Assembly (NCBI RefSeq): GCF_900110755.1
Contig: NZ_FOFF01000003.1
Location: 310,001-374,000 of the forward strand
Direction: 5' to 3'
DNA: 64,000 bases
Source: Streptomyces sp. yr375
GTDB taxonomy: Bacteria; Actinomycetota; Actinomycetes; Streptomycetales; Streptomycetaceae
Below are positions 8,485 to 16,711 of the stretch, piece after piece. Under the pieces are notes generated by a model. The model was not told the DNA's origin and ran no database searches. It saw only the letters and a list, made by a program, of their open reading frames with translations. The first letter of the stretch is position 1; each line of letters starts with the position of its first letter. A program made the position numbers and the translations under genes.

Positions 8485-9548
8485 AGGACCTTCTCCACGG
8501 GCTTGTCGCCTTCTTCGACCAGTCGGGCGAGTATACGGCGGGCGGCGAGGCCTCCGGTGTCGATGTTGATGCTGAGCTCCTGGTACCCGGTCCGTTCCGA
8601 ACCGAGCGTCTTCTGAAGGAGGTTGAGCGCGTCGACGTCCTGCATGACCACCGTGTGGTTGTTGCCGCGCAGGAAGTCGGTGACCTCTTCGTCGTCCACC
8701 GCCCAGTCCCGCGACACCATCCAGAAGTCGTACACCTTGCCGTCGGCGGACGGGGTGATGGCGTACGTGATCTCGGTGTGGAAGCCGTTCGGGTCGCTGC
8801 CGTCCGCCTCGGGCAGGACGCCCACCGGAGCGATGCGGCTGTGCAGCAGGTACAGGCAGGGCGCGTGGTACTCGATGTCCTGCCAGCGGGTGATGCGGCC
8901 CTCGATGCCGGTCGAACGGGCATAGAACGGGGGGCACTCGGCGTCGTCCATGTGCCGGCTGACCCGGACGATGCCCGCGCCCTCGTCGACCTCGGTGGTG
9001 ATCGGCGTCTCGGCGACCTCGGGGGTGCCGATGTAGCCGCCGTGCAGATACGTCTCGTGCGACAGGTCGAGGAGGTTGTCGACGAGCAGTCCGTAGTCGG
9101 CGTCGATGGGCTCCATGCCGCGGACGGTCGTCCAGCCGGGGGAGTCGAGGTGGCGGGCGCGCGGGATGGTCTGCGGGTCGGCCAGCGCCGGATCGCCGAT
9201 CCACACCCACACCAGGGCGTCCTGCTCGACGACCGGGTAGGCGGTGACCCGGGCGGTGCGCGGGATCCGCTTCTGCCCCGGCACGTACACGCACGCGCCG
9301 GTCGTGTCGTACGTGAAGCCGTGGTAGCCGCACACGATGCGGTCGCCGTCGAGCCGGCTCTCGGACAGCGGGAACCGGCGGTGCACACAGCGGTCGTGCA
9401 GCGCGACGGGCGTCCCGTCCTCCTCGGTCCGGTAGAAGACGAGCGGCTCGCCGAGGATCGTCCGGCCGAGCAGCTCCTCGCGCCCGACCTCGTGGCTGTA
9501 GGCGGCGACGTACCACTGGTTCCTGGCGAAGGCGGTGGTGTGAGGCAT
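8481..9548 (-). CDS. Rieske non-heme iron aromatic oxygenase (VanA-like)
   Basis: This 355-aa terminal oxygenase has an N-terminal Rieske domain with CVHRRFPLSESRLDGDRIVC-GYH (C-x-H...C-x2-H, about residues 49-71) and a catalytic domain with DNLLDLSHETYLHGG, whose two His and a later Asp bind the mononuclear iron. The size and the lack of a small beta subunit match the vanillate O-demethylase/phthalate group of one-component oxygenases. The start MPHTTAFARNQWYVAA is typical for VanA. The reductase lies downstream in the same operon. A plausible role is O-demethylation of vanillate-like methoxyaromatics to protocatechuate, the pca operon substrate about 26 kb away. The substrate is not proven by sequence. 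Confidence 0.88.
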   Translation of the reverse strand: MPHTTAFARNQWYVAAYSHEVGREELLGRTILGEPLVFYRTEEDGTPVALHDRCVHRRFPLSESRLDGDRIVCGYHGFTYDTTGACVYVPGQKRIPRTARVTAYPVVEQDALVWVWIGDPALADPQTIPRARHLDSPGWTTVRGMEPIDADYGLLVDNLLDLSHETYLHGGYIGTPEVAETPITTEVDEGAGIVRVSRHMDDAECPPFYARSTGIEGRITRWQDIEYHAPCLYLLHSRIAPVGVLPEADGSDPNGFHTEITYAITPSADGKVYDFWMVSRDWAVDDEEVTDFLRGNNHTVVMQDVDALNLLQKTLGSERTGYQELSINIDTGGLAARRILARLVEEGDKPVEKVL

Positions 9549-9639
9549 GGCGTTCCCGTCCCTGAGAGCGGGGCGCCGTCGCCCCGCGAGCCGTGGTTGG
9601 ACCCAGGTTCGTGAGGGTTGCGCCAGCTCGGCAAGGGGG

Positions 9640-9656
9640 CTTCCGTCAGACGGAAG
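9640..9656. promoter_or_regulatory. perfect 17-bp palindrome, candidate operator of the oxygenase operon
   Basis: CTTCCGTC-A-GACGGAAG is a perfect palindrome with 8-bp arms around one base. It lies 92 bp upstream of the oxygenase start and outside any gene. The TTCCG...CGGAA form resembles operators of IclR- or FadR/GntR-type regulators of aromatic catabolism. No regulator gene is adjacent. Confidence 0.5.
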
Positions 9657-9676
9657 GGCTTCTGTGAAGGTGCAGG

Positions 9677-10633
9677 TCAGGGGGTGCGTGCCGCCGCGCT
9701 GTGGGCCAGGGACACGGTGCGGGAGCGGGCGGGGGCCGCAGGGCTGCCCGCCTCGCTGAGGACGATCAGCGTCTTCCCCACGACCACCAGGACGAGGGTC
9801 TCCTGCACGGTGAACGTGCCGGTGACCGTGGTGACCGTGGCGTGCCACGAGGCGTCCCCGACGCCCGCCGACCCGTGCGCCACCACCCGCTCCGTGCCGG
9901 TCATGCCGTCGCTCCAGCCGATGGTGAACTCGCCGCACCCCGACAGCACGGCGGCCGCCTGATCGAGATCCTGGCGCGCACCCGTCCCCGGCAGCCAGCG
10001 CATGACCTCCTGAAGAAACGGCCCGCTCTGGCTCTGCGCGAACGTGACCCTGCCCTCGACCGCGCCGGGACGGGTGCTGCCGTACGACTCCAGGGCGTTC
10101 AGCGTGCCGAGGCACCCGGGGTGGTCGGAGCGGGTGGGGGGATCGTTCTGCAGCACGGTTTTCACGTATCCGGAGGGTAGTTGACGGGTCGTCAGTAGTG
10201 CGGTGGACACTGTGTTGGAGGTGGGCGGCTTCGGGGCGGCGGGGGTAGTGGGAGTGGGAGTGGTGGGGGTGCTGGGGGTGTTTGGCCTGGGTGTCGAGCG
10301 GTCACCTGAGCCGCCGGTGCCGCCGCCCGTGGACACACCTGGGCCTCTCGTTCCGCCCGGGCTTCCCGAGGGTGACGGGGAGCCGGTCGAGGTCTTCAGG
10401 GAAGGGGAAGGGGACGGGGAGGGGGAGCTGGAGGGGGTGGCCGGGTGTGATGTGGTCGGGGTCGGTGGGGCGGTGGATGGTGTCGGGTCCGTCGGTACGA
10501 CGGTGTCCGCGTGGTCGGTGGTGTCGCCGCACGCGGTGAGGGCCGTGGCCAGCACTGCCAGCACGATCGGCGCGACGACGAACCGGAGTCGCCTTCGGCC
10601 GGTGGCGGTCGTCGCGGCGGATGCCTGATGCAC
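9677..10633 (-). CDS. hypothetical lipoprotein with Pro/Ser/Thr-rich linker
   Basis: A 318-aa exported lipoprotein starts at GTG 10633 behind GAGGAGG. The N-terminal hydrophobic helix ends in the lipobox LTAC (Cys near residue 35). A long low-complexity linker rich in Thr, Pro, Ser and Gly (about 45-145) is followed by a folded C-terminal domain of about 170 residues containing LTTRQLPSGYVKTV, two Cys (HPGCLGTL, SGCGEF) and a beta-rich end (TFTVQETLVLVVVGKTLIVL). The C-terminal part resembles sensor-type extracellular domains found in actinobacterial lipoproteins, but I cannot name the family. It is the last gene of a four-gene minus-strand run. Confidence 0.7.
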   Translation of the reverse strand: MHQASAATTATGRRRLRFVVAPIVLAVLATALTACGDTTDHADTVVPTDPTPSTAPPTPTTSHPATPSSSPSPSPSPSLKTSTGSPSPSGSPGGTRGPGVSTGGGTGGSGDRSTPRPNTPSTPTTPTPTTPAAPKPPTSNTVSTALLTTRQLPSGYVKTVLQNDPPTRSDHPGCLGTLNALESYGSTRPGAVEGRVTFAQSQSGPFLQEVMRWLPGTGARQDLDQAAAVLSGCGEFTIGWSDGMTGTERVVAHGSAGVGDASWHATVTTVTGTFTVQETLVLVVVGKTLIVLSEAGSPAAPARSRTVSLAHSAAARTP

Positions 10634-10646
10634 GCATGCCTCCTCG

Positions 10647-12815
10647 TCAGCGGTGGTAGCGGAAGTAGAGGTCGCAGCGGATGGCGGACGCGACCAGCGC
10701 GTCGCGGTCCACCGGTCCGTTCGGGTCGCGCAGCAGGACGGCTGATGCGGCCCGCAGCACGGTGTCGTCAAGGCCGCCCAGCAGTTCGGCCGTGTCGCGG
10801 CGGCGCTGCGGGTCGGTCCAGATGCCGGTGCCGCCGAGTGCCAGCGCGCGGCACACGAGGGCGGTGTCGGCGCGCAGTCGAGCCGTGCGCTCCTGCTCGG
10901 GCGGGAGGACGGGGAGTTCGCCGATGGGTACGGTCTCGTCGTCGCCGGGGTGCGAAGTGGCCGATGGGTCAGGCGAGTTCGAGGTGCTCGGTCGGACGGT
11001 GACCGTGGTCGGGGGGTCGGAGAACCGGTCGCCGACGGTGGCCCACCCGGCCCCCGCCGCGACGACGACCCCGGCGGCCACGAGCACCGCCACCGGCCCC
11101 TTCGCCCGGCTCCCGGTGCGGCGGCCGGCCGACATCGCGAAAGGGAGCAGCGCGCCGCAGACGCTCACCGCGACGCCCGTCGCCCACCACGGCGTGTCGA
11201 TCACGCCCCAGCGGATGTCCGAAGTCGCGCGGGCCGCCGTCAGCCGGGCGAAGAGGAACCAACTGCCCAGCGGTACGGCGATCAGGAGCCCGGAGAGGAC
11301 GACGGCCGCCGCACACGCGGGCGCGGAGCGCGGCCCGGTCACCGTGGCCCGGACCGCCCGGGCGAGGGAGGTGGTCCAGGTGGCGTACAACGCCCCGCCG
11401 ATCACCAGGGCCAGCGCCAGGCCGAGCACCTGCGGCCGGGGGGTGTGGGTGAGGGAGAGCGCCGTGGCCAGTCCGTCGGCGGTCCCGGTGTCGCGTATCC
11501 AGTCGCCGGCCGCGCGGCCGGAGAGCTGGCTTCCGGCGAGGACGCCGAGCCCGAGCGCGGCCCCGGCCAGCGGCGGGTGTCGGCCGGACGCGTCCCGGTG
11601 CTCCACCGCGACCGCCCGCCACCAGCCCACGGTCACCACTCCGGCCACCGCCCAGCCGGTCAGCAACCCCGCGACGGCGTAAGCAAGTTGGACTCGCGTG
11701 GGCATCAACGCGCCGATCAGCAGGGCGAGATCGGTGAAGAGCAGGCCCGCCGCGAGCCCGGTGGTGAGGCATTCGGCGGCCGGGAGTCCCCAGGACCGGG
11801 CGGGGTTCGAGAGGATGGCGAGGCGGGTCTCGGTGGTGGGGTGGCTTGCGAGTCCGGCCGCCCGCAGGATTCGTTGCCAGCGGTTCGGCGGGAGGCCGGA
11901 GCCGATGTGGTCGGCGGTGGCACCGCATGGTGCGCGCGGATCCGCCTCCGCGCCGAGATCGGCGTCGTGTTCCCGGATGCGCAGCACCGCGCGCAGGGTG
12001 AGCAGCACGATCACCAGGACAAGCGTCATCCGCACCAGCAGGCCGGGGCCGAGAAGGCCGGGGTCCCGTACCAGGGCGGCGGCCACCGGCAGGACGACGG
12101 CCGTGAGCAGGAGCCACCAGGCCGCGACGGCGAGCCGGACCCGGCCCACGTCCCGCAGCCGCAGATGGGCCAGTTCGTGCCGGAACTTCGCCTCCACCTG
12201 CCGATCGGGCAGGTTGAAGACGTTCGAGTCGGCCACGATCCACGGGTCCCGCACGCTGCCCGACGCCCGGGCCAGCACACCGACGCGCCGCTGCCGCACC
12301 CACAACTTGGGCCGGACCACGCCCTGTTCGGACGGATCAGATTGCTCGGACGGCTCGGACGGCTCGGACGCCTCGGACGGCTCGGGCAGGACGGCGGTCA
12401 GGCGTTCGGAGAGCGACGAGTGGTCGGGGGTCGCCGCCCACAGCCACAGGCTCAGCCGGCGTCCGGCGGCGCGGCAGACCAGGGCGAGGGCCAGCAGGGC
12501 GAGCGGCCCGCACAGCACCACCGCCGCCTGGGCCAGCCGGACGTCGTAGACGCAGCCGGTGAACCGGTCGAGCACCGCGTCCGGCGAGGCCTCGGCGGCG
12601 GGCAGGCAGGCGAGTTGGGCGTCCGGCCAGTTGTCCCGGCCCAGGATCAGCCACCACCACGCGGCGAACGAGGCTCCCGCCCCGGCCACAAGGACCAGTA
12701 GCACCAGGCGAGTTGTGGTCGGCAGGGGCAGCGGGCTGGACATGAGCGTGCGGGCGGCTTCGCGCCGGGCGTGGTGGTCGGCGGCGGGCGTGGCAGCGCC
12801 CGGCGCTCCGGTCAC
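10647..12815 (-). CDS. M48-type membrane zinc metalloprotease, large
   Basis: This 722-aa polytopic membrane protein has a zinc-protease HELAH motif (RHELAHLRLRDVGR, about residues 212-225), preceded by a cytoplasmic segment and followed by many hydrophobic helices. The arrangement is that of M48/Ste24-like peptidases, though the protein is much longer than the usual 300-450 aa because of extra helices and a C-terminal globular tail. The GTG start at 12815 overlaps the upstream stop (GTGA); an ATG at 12743 (MSSPLPLPTTTR) is an alternative. A linker near residues 145-165 is built from repeats of Ser-Glu-Pro (9-bp tandem repeats at 12325-12385). Confidence 0.75.
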   Translation of the reverse strand: MTGAPGAATPAADHHARREAARTLMSSPLPLPTTTRLVLLVLVAGAGASFAAWWWLILGRDNWPDAQLACLPAAEASPDAVLDRFTGCVYDVRLAQAAVVLCGPLALLALALVCRAAGRRLSLWLWAATPDHSSLSERLTAVLPEPSEASEPSEPSEQSDPSEQGVVRPKLWVRQRRVGVLARASGSVRDPWIVADSNVFNLPDRQVEAKFRHELAHLRLRDVGRVRLAVAAWWLLLTAVVLPVAAALVRDPGLLGPGLLVRMTLVLVIVLLTLRAVLRIREHDADLGAEADPRAPCGATADHIGSGLPPNRWQRILRAAGLASHPTTETRLAILSNPARSWGLPAAECLTTGLAAGLLFTDLALLIGALMPTRVQLAYAVAGLLTGWAVAGVVTVGWWRAVAVEHRDASGRHPPLAGAALGLGVLAGSQLSGRAAGDWIRDTGTADGLATALSLTHTPRPQVLGLALALVIGGALYATWTTSLARAVRATVTGPRSAPACAAAVVLSGLLIAVPLGSWFLFARLTAARATSDIRWGVIDTPWWATGVAVSVCGALLPFAMSAGRRTGSRAKGPVAVLVAAGVVVAAGAGWATVGDRFSDPPTTVTVRPSTSNSPDPSATSHPGDDETVPIGELPVLPPEQERTARLRADTALVCRALALGGTGIWTDPQRRRDTAELLGGLDDTVLRAASAVLLRDPNGPVDRDALVASAIRCDLYFRYHR

Positions 12816-13390
12816 GACGGCGGTGTGTTCGCGGGCGCGTGCAGGTCACCCGGCTCCCCGTGGGAGTCCGGCGCCGCCGCCGGACCGCGCACCGGCTCGG
12901 CATCCGACTGCGCGTCCGACTCCGTGTCGGGTTGGACCACGGCTACGACGATGACGTGGGCGCACGCCGCTGCCTGCGCGGGCGACAGGCCGGCGGCCCG
13001 GCTCTGCGCCAGGGCCCAGTCCGTGAGCTCCTGCCGTGTCACGTCGGAGAGTTGGGGGACGGCGGAGGTCAGCGCCGTGCGTCGGCCCTCGGTCGCGGCG
13101 CGGTGCAGGCGGCGCTGCCGCCACCACCGGGTCAGTCGGCTGCCGCCCGCCCGGATGCGCCCCGAGGCGAGGTCGGCGAGGATCTGCGCGACGACGGCCA
13201 CGAGCACAGGCAGCAGCACTGCCGTCTGGACGCCGTCGCCCAGCGGGTCCCCGGCCGGCCGGTGCAGGGGCTGCGGAGGGTACGGCCGGGCGGCGTAGAC
13301 CCGGCAGGTCTCGTCGAGTTTCTCCAGTTCGGCCGGCGAGACGCTGCGGACCAGGTCACGCAGGACGTCCTGCCCCGTGCGATGGTGCAT
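12812..13390 (-). CDS. hypothetical protein with one membrane segment
   Basis: A 192-aa protein starts at ATG 13390 behind GGAGGA. It has an N-terminal soluble region (MHHRTGQDVLRDLVRSVSPA), a hydrophobic stretch VQTAVLLPVLVAVVAQILADL (about 72-92) and then a basic, helical stretch with RLTRWWRQRRLHRAATEGRR. The final acidic tail contains a repeated D-x-x-S-D-A-x-S-D-A-E pattern. I do not recognise the family. It is translationally coupled to the M48 protease downstream, so it may be a partner or substrate anchor for that enzyme. Confidence 0.62.
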   Translation of the reverse strand: MHHRTGQDVLRDLVRSVSPAELEKLDETCRVYAARPYPPQPLHRPAGDPLGDGVQTAVLLPVLVAVVAQILADLASGRIRAGGSRLTRWWRQRRLHRAATEGRRTALTSAVPQLSDVTRQELTDWALAQSRAAGLSPAQAAACAHVIVVAVVQPDTESDAQSDAEPVRGPAAAPDSHGEPGDLHAPANTPPS

Positions 13391-13449
13391 GGATTCCTCC
13401 CGTGGGGACGGACCGGTGGTGCACGTACGAGTCCTCGGCCTCGTCCTCG

Positions 13450-14355
13450 TCAGTCGCGCCCGTGGCGCGTACGCCGGGTCACGGCGAGGGCGACCCCGGT
13501 GGCGCACACGAGGGCGGCCGCCCCGGCGACGGCGGCCACCGCCGGGGTTCCGCTGTCCGCGAGTTGGCCGCCTCCGGTGCCCCCGCTCAACGCCGACGGC
13601 ACCGGCACCGGCACGGCGGACATCGTCGGTACGGCGGACGCGGACGAGCTGCGGCTCGGTGTCGCCGTCCCGCTTGCGGAGTGAGCCGGGGTGGCGCTGG
13701 CGGACGCAGATACGGACGCAGATACGGATGCGGACGCAGATGCGGACGCCGACGTCGAGGACGACGCCGAGTTGCTTGCCGTCGGTGGCGTGGTGACCGT
13801 GTAGGACGCCTTGCCGTCCATCAGGGCCACCGGGTCGATCAGCGGGCTGGGCTCGACGAGGCCTTGGGTGACGAACTGGACGGTGGTCGCCGTCGGCACC
13901 GTGGCGGCGAGCGAGATGCGCAGGCCGATCCGGGCGGTCCCGCCCGCCGGGAGCGAGCCCACGGACGGGGCACCGGCGTCCGTACTGAGGAAACCGGAGA
14001 GCGCGGTGTCGCCCGGCGTCAACTCCACCGCCCGCCACACGGACGCCCCCACGTCGAACCATTCCACGGTGACCTGTCGGGACGTCAGCAGTGCGGCGGG
14101 CGGGGCGAGTCGGATGCCCACGGCGACGATGAAACTGTCCGTGACGGCGGTGTCCAGGGTGTTGTGGAACAGTGCGTCGACGGCGAGCGCGCTGCCGCCC
14201 GGTGCCAACTGACCGGAGTCCGGCGTCAGTTCGACGTACGGCGCGATGGGGTCCGCGGCCTGCGCCGGTGCCGCGGAGATGCCGAGTGAGAAAGCGACCG
14301 AGATGAGAAGCGCAGCACAGCTCAACAGGGTGGCGAAAAACGCTCTACGGCGCAC
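13450..14355 (-). CDS. secreted Ser/Ala-rich surface protein with degenerate sortase-like C-terminus
   Basis: This 301-aa exported protein starts at GTG 14355 behind GGGGGGAG. It has a clear signal peptide ending AAPAQAA and a beta-rich domain (about 35-185) with GKASYTVTTPP at its end. A Ser-Ala-Ser-Val repeat region (about 190-235) comes from short tandem DNA repeats. A C-terminal LADSGTP-hydrophobic helix-RRTRHGRD tail follows. This is the layout of a sortase substrate, but the motif reads LADSG instead of the class E LAxTG. It may therefore be membrane-anchored or inefficiently sorted. It precedes the membrane/protease set on the same strand, 60 bp before the next gene. Confidence 0.7.
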   Translation of the reverse strand: MRRRAFFATLLSCAALLISVAFSLGISAAPAQAADPIAPYVELTPDSGQLAPGGSALAVDALFHNTLDTAVTDSFIVAVGIRLAPPAALLTSRQVTVEWFDVGASVWRAVELTPGDTALSGFLSTDAGAPSVGSLPAGGTARIGLRISLAATVPTATTVQFVTQGLVEPSPLIDPVALMDGKASYTVTTPPTASNSASSSTSASASASASVSASVSASASATPAHSASGTATPSRSSSASAVPTMSAVPVPVPSALSGGTGGGQLADSGTPAVAAVAGAAALVCATGVALAVTRRTRHGRD

Positions 14356-14399
14356 GGCAACCAGCTCCCCCCGACACGCGCCCCCGGCGCGCTCCCTGG

Positions 14400-14485
14400 C
14401 GTGGTGACGGAGAGTTTAAAGGATAAAACACCTAAAGTGATAGCCTCATTACATTCGGTCAATAAGGAACATGAGTGAAAGAATT
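14400..14485 (-). promoter_or_regulatory. AT-rich probable promoter region of the surface-protein gene
   Basis: Within the 165-bp gap upstream of the 13450-14355 gene there is an island of low GC (TTTAAAGGATAAAACACC and CATTACATTCGGTC on the plus strand) in otherwise very GC-rich DNA. It is the natural place for the promoter of the surface-protein operon. No clean -35/-10 pair can be assigned. Confidence 0.35.
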
Positions 14486-14520
14486 CGCTTCCTGGGGCGT
14501 CGGCACTGACTTCTGATGCG

Positions 14521-15408
14521 TCAGCAGGGTTTACGCCATACCCCCAGCTCCAGCTTCTTCTGCATCGACGACAGCTTCAGCCGACGGGACTCGGCGCAGA
14601 AGCTGCTTGTCGGTTCGGCGTACTCCACGTGGAAGACCGCCTTGCCCGCCGAGATGAACGGGCTGAGCTTTGCGCACTCGCCGAACTGCGCGCACTCCTC
14701 GTTCACCGCGAAGTCGAAGTCGGCCAGGAGTTGGGGGATTTGGGGCAGGTCGTTCTTGAGGCCCACCGACATACCGCGCTCGTGCGCGAGCTGCGCGATC
14801 ATGCGGTTGTAGCGGAGCTGGTCGGCAGCGGTGAGCGGGAAGCCGGTGCTGTTGCTGTAGCCCTCCACCAGGTCGGGTTCCACCGCGTCGAAGCCCTTGT
14901 CACGGCACATGTCGAAACGCCGTGCCATGATCGGCCGCAGCACGGAGACCTTCCGGATGTCCAGCCAGCGTTCGCCCGCCCAGCCGTTCGACTTGCCCAG
15001 TACCGAGCGCGGGAAGGCGTTCTTGTCGGGCCTGAAGTCCTCCCACGCGCCCACGTTGATGTAACAGATCACCCTGCGGCTGTCCCGCTTCAGCCCGGCC
15101 ACGTCCGCCGCCGTGTTCTCGAAGCCGTCGATGTCGTAGACGGGCACGTCCACCGACGGGTCGACCCTGGTGTCGAGCTGCCACTGCCAGGCCACCCCGG
15201 GGCGGGGCTGCCAGAGCGAGGAAGTGGGAGAGGGGGAAGAAGTGTTGTCGTCCTCGTCGTCCGTGCCGCCCGTTCCGGAACAGCCCGCCAACGCCAGCAC
15301 GGTCACCAACAGGATCGCCCGCACCGAGTGCCGTACGGATCGTCGTACCGAGTGCCTTACCGAGTGCCGTACCGGGTGTCGTACGGACTGCCGTGCCAAG
15401 TGCCTCAT
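14521..15408 (-). CDS. GH114 endo-alpha-1,4-polygalactosaminidase-like lipoprotein
   Basis: This 295-aa lipoprotein has an unusual N-region made of a 4-residue repeat (R-H-S-V/R-H-P-V, about seven copies) encoded by 12-bp tandem repeats. A hydrophobic helix and the lipobox LAGC (Cys near 42) follow. The catalytic TIM-barrel includes WQWQLDTRVDPSVDVPVYDIDGF, VICYINVGAWEDFRPD, GFDAVEPDLVEGYSN and SVGLKNDLPQI, the hallmark strands of the GH114 family (older Pfam glyco_hydro_114/TM1410-like). Known members hydrolyse alpha-1,4-linked galactosamine polymers. Its ATG overlaps the stop of the spherulin-4-like gene by 4 bp, so the two are co-translated. Confidence 0.82.
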   Translation of the reverse strand: MRHLARQSVRHPVRHSVRHSVRRSVRHSVRAILLVTVLALAGCSGTGGTDDEDDNTSSPSPTSSLWQPRPGVAWQWQLDTRVDPSVDVPVYDIDGFENTAADVAGLKRDSRRVICYINVGAWEDFRPDKNAFPRSVLGKSNGWAGERWLDIRKVSVLRPIMARRFDMCRDKGFDAVEPDLVEGYSNSTGFPLTAADQLRYNRMIAQLAHERGMSVGLKNDLPQIPQLLADFDFAVNEECAQFGECAKLSPFISAGKAVFHVEYAEPTSSFCAESRRLKLSSMQKKLELGVWRKPC

Positions 15409-15950
15409 GCCGTCTCTCTGGTCAGGGCCGGTGTCAACGCGGCCCAGGGGTTGGGGAGTTCGCCCGTCACCGGGCCGCAGACCGCCGCGCCCCGCTCGCG
15501 AGCGGGGCGCACTGCGAGCGGGACGAGCGCCTCGGGGACACCGTAGACGAGGTGGCACAGCCGCTCGGGCGGGTGGCGCGTCGCCCACGCCGGTCTGCTG
15601 AACGCCGACACGTACGTCGACCAGTGGCCCTCGAAGGTGACCGTCAGGTCGGCGAGGCGGGCGTAGCCGGGCGCGGGGTGGACGCCGGGGTTGAGGACGA
15701 CCGGGCCGACGCCGAGCCTGCGCACCGCGCGGACCAGGCGGCGACAGGCGGGCAGCGCGTCCGGGGTCGCCGTCACCCGGTCGAGGAAACAGCCGTCGGC
15801 CGCGTACCACTCCTGGTGCCGGCGGACGTCGGCGGCGATGTCGGCGCGGTCACACACCCCGTAGTCGGTGTCGACGTAGCCGAGAAGGCGCGCGCCCGCC
15901 GCCCGCAACGCGCCGGCCGCCGCGGCGAACGCGGGGTCGGGGCCGTGCAA
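15405..15950 (-). CDS. spherulation-specific family 4 (spherulin-4) protein, possibly 5'-truncated
   Basis: This protein of about 181 aa contains GARLLGYVDTDYG, ADGCFLDRVT and VVLNPGVHPAPGYARLADLTVTFEGHW, which are characteristic of spherulin-4 proteins (a TIM-barrel glycosidase fold; the fungal Sph3 enzyme, GH135, hydrolyses galactosaminogalactan). The only possible start in the open frame is TTG 15950; the frame closes at a stop near 16053. Homologs I recall start about 35-40 residues earlier with a first strand like 'PLYVHP', which is not visible in any frame here. The gene may therefore have lost its 5' end or use a short form. No signal peptide is seen. It overlaps the GH114 gene. Confidence 0.7.
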   Translation of the reverse strand: MHGPDPAFAAAAGALRAAGARLLGYVDTDYGVCDRADIAADVRRHQEWYAADGCFLDRVTATPDALPACRRLVRAVRRLGVGPVVLNPGVHPAPGYARLADLTVTFEGHWSTYVSAFSRPAWATRHPPERLCHLVYGVPEALVPLAVRPARERGAAVCGPVTGELPNPWAALTPALTRETA

Positions 15951-16711
15951 CTCGGGTGTCTTCCCGGTGAGTTCGATGTGGTGCCGGGCCCCGACGGACG
16001 TGCGGGCGGATGACGCGGACGAGCGGTGGGGTAGTAACGGAGAGGGCGTCGGTCAGACGTGCGGGGCCGGGCGGCCGAGTCGCCACAGCGCGCACGCCGC
16101 CAGACACAGCGCGACAGCGCCGCAGCACAGAGTCAGCGCCGGGGCCGGGCCGGGTGTATCCGCATCAGCGCACGGTAACGAGGGCGTGACGCAACGGATC
16201 GACGTACCGGACGAAGCCGCGCGACCACCCGCTTCCCGCCGGCCGATTTGGCGCAATACCGGACGTTCGGCTACCCGTCCCGCCCCATTGTCCGGCTCCC
16301 TCTCCGCCCTCACCGTCCGGCTCGGCCGCCCACCCCGCTAACTGGCTTCGCCGTCCGGTCCCGATGCCTGGTTCGGCCGCCCGATCCCGCGGCCGGGCTC
16401 CGCTTTCCGGCCCCGCCGCCCGGCCCCCGCCGTCCGGCCCCACCGCCTGGCCCCCGCCCTTCGGCCCCGCCGCTCAGCACCACAGCCCGGGGCCATCACC
16501 CGGCCCGTCCCCGACTGCCCCGACCGATAACGGCCGTTGGGGGCGCTTGGGGGTCTCTTGGTTTGTCGCACATTCCCCGTACCTTCGACTTTCACGTGGG
16601 TGTCATCCGGGACTTCCCGCGTGTTCGGTGGTCTTGGAACACACTCCTTGCGCGCGCAATCCGTCACGAAAACGGCCGGACGAATCCTTCCGTACGAGAG
16701 GTGCCTCACCC
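15951..16711. other. long intergenic region without a convincing gene
   Basis: About 760 bp separates the spherulin-4-like gene (minus) from the phospholipase C gene (plus). The stretch 16340-16500 is a low-complexity run of CCGGCCCC/CCCGGCC-type repeats. Reading frames there have Pro/Arg/Gly-biased translations with no recognisable motif. The last 150 bp are less GC-rich and should hold the phospholipase promoter. No other feature is supported. Confidence 0.6.
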
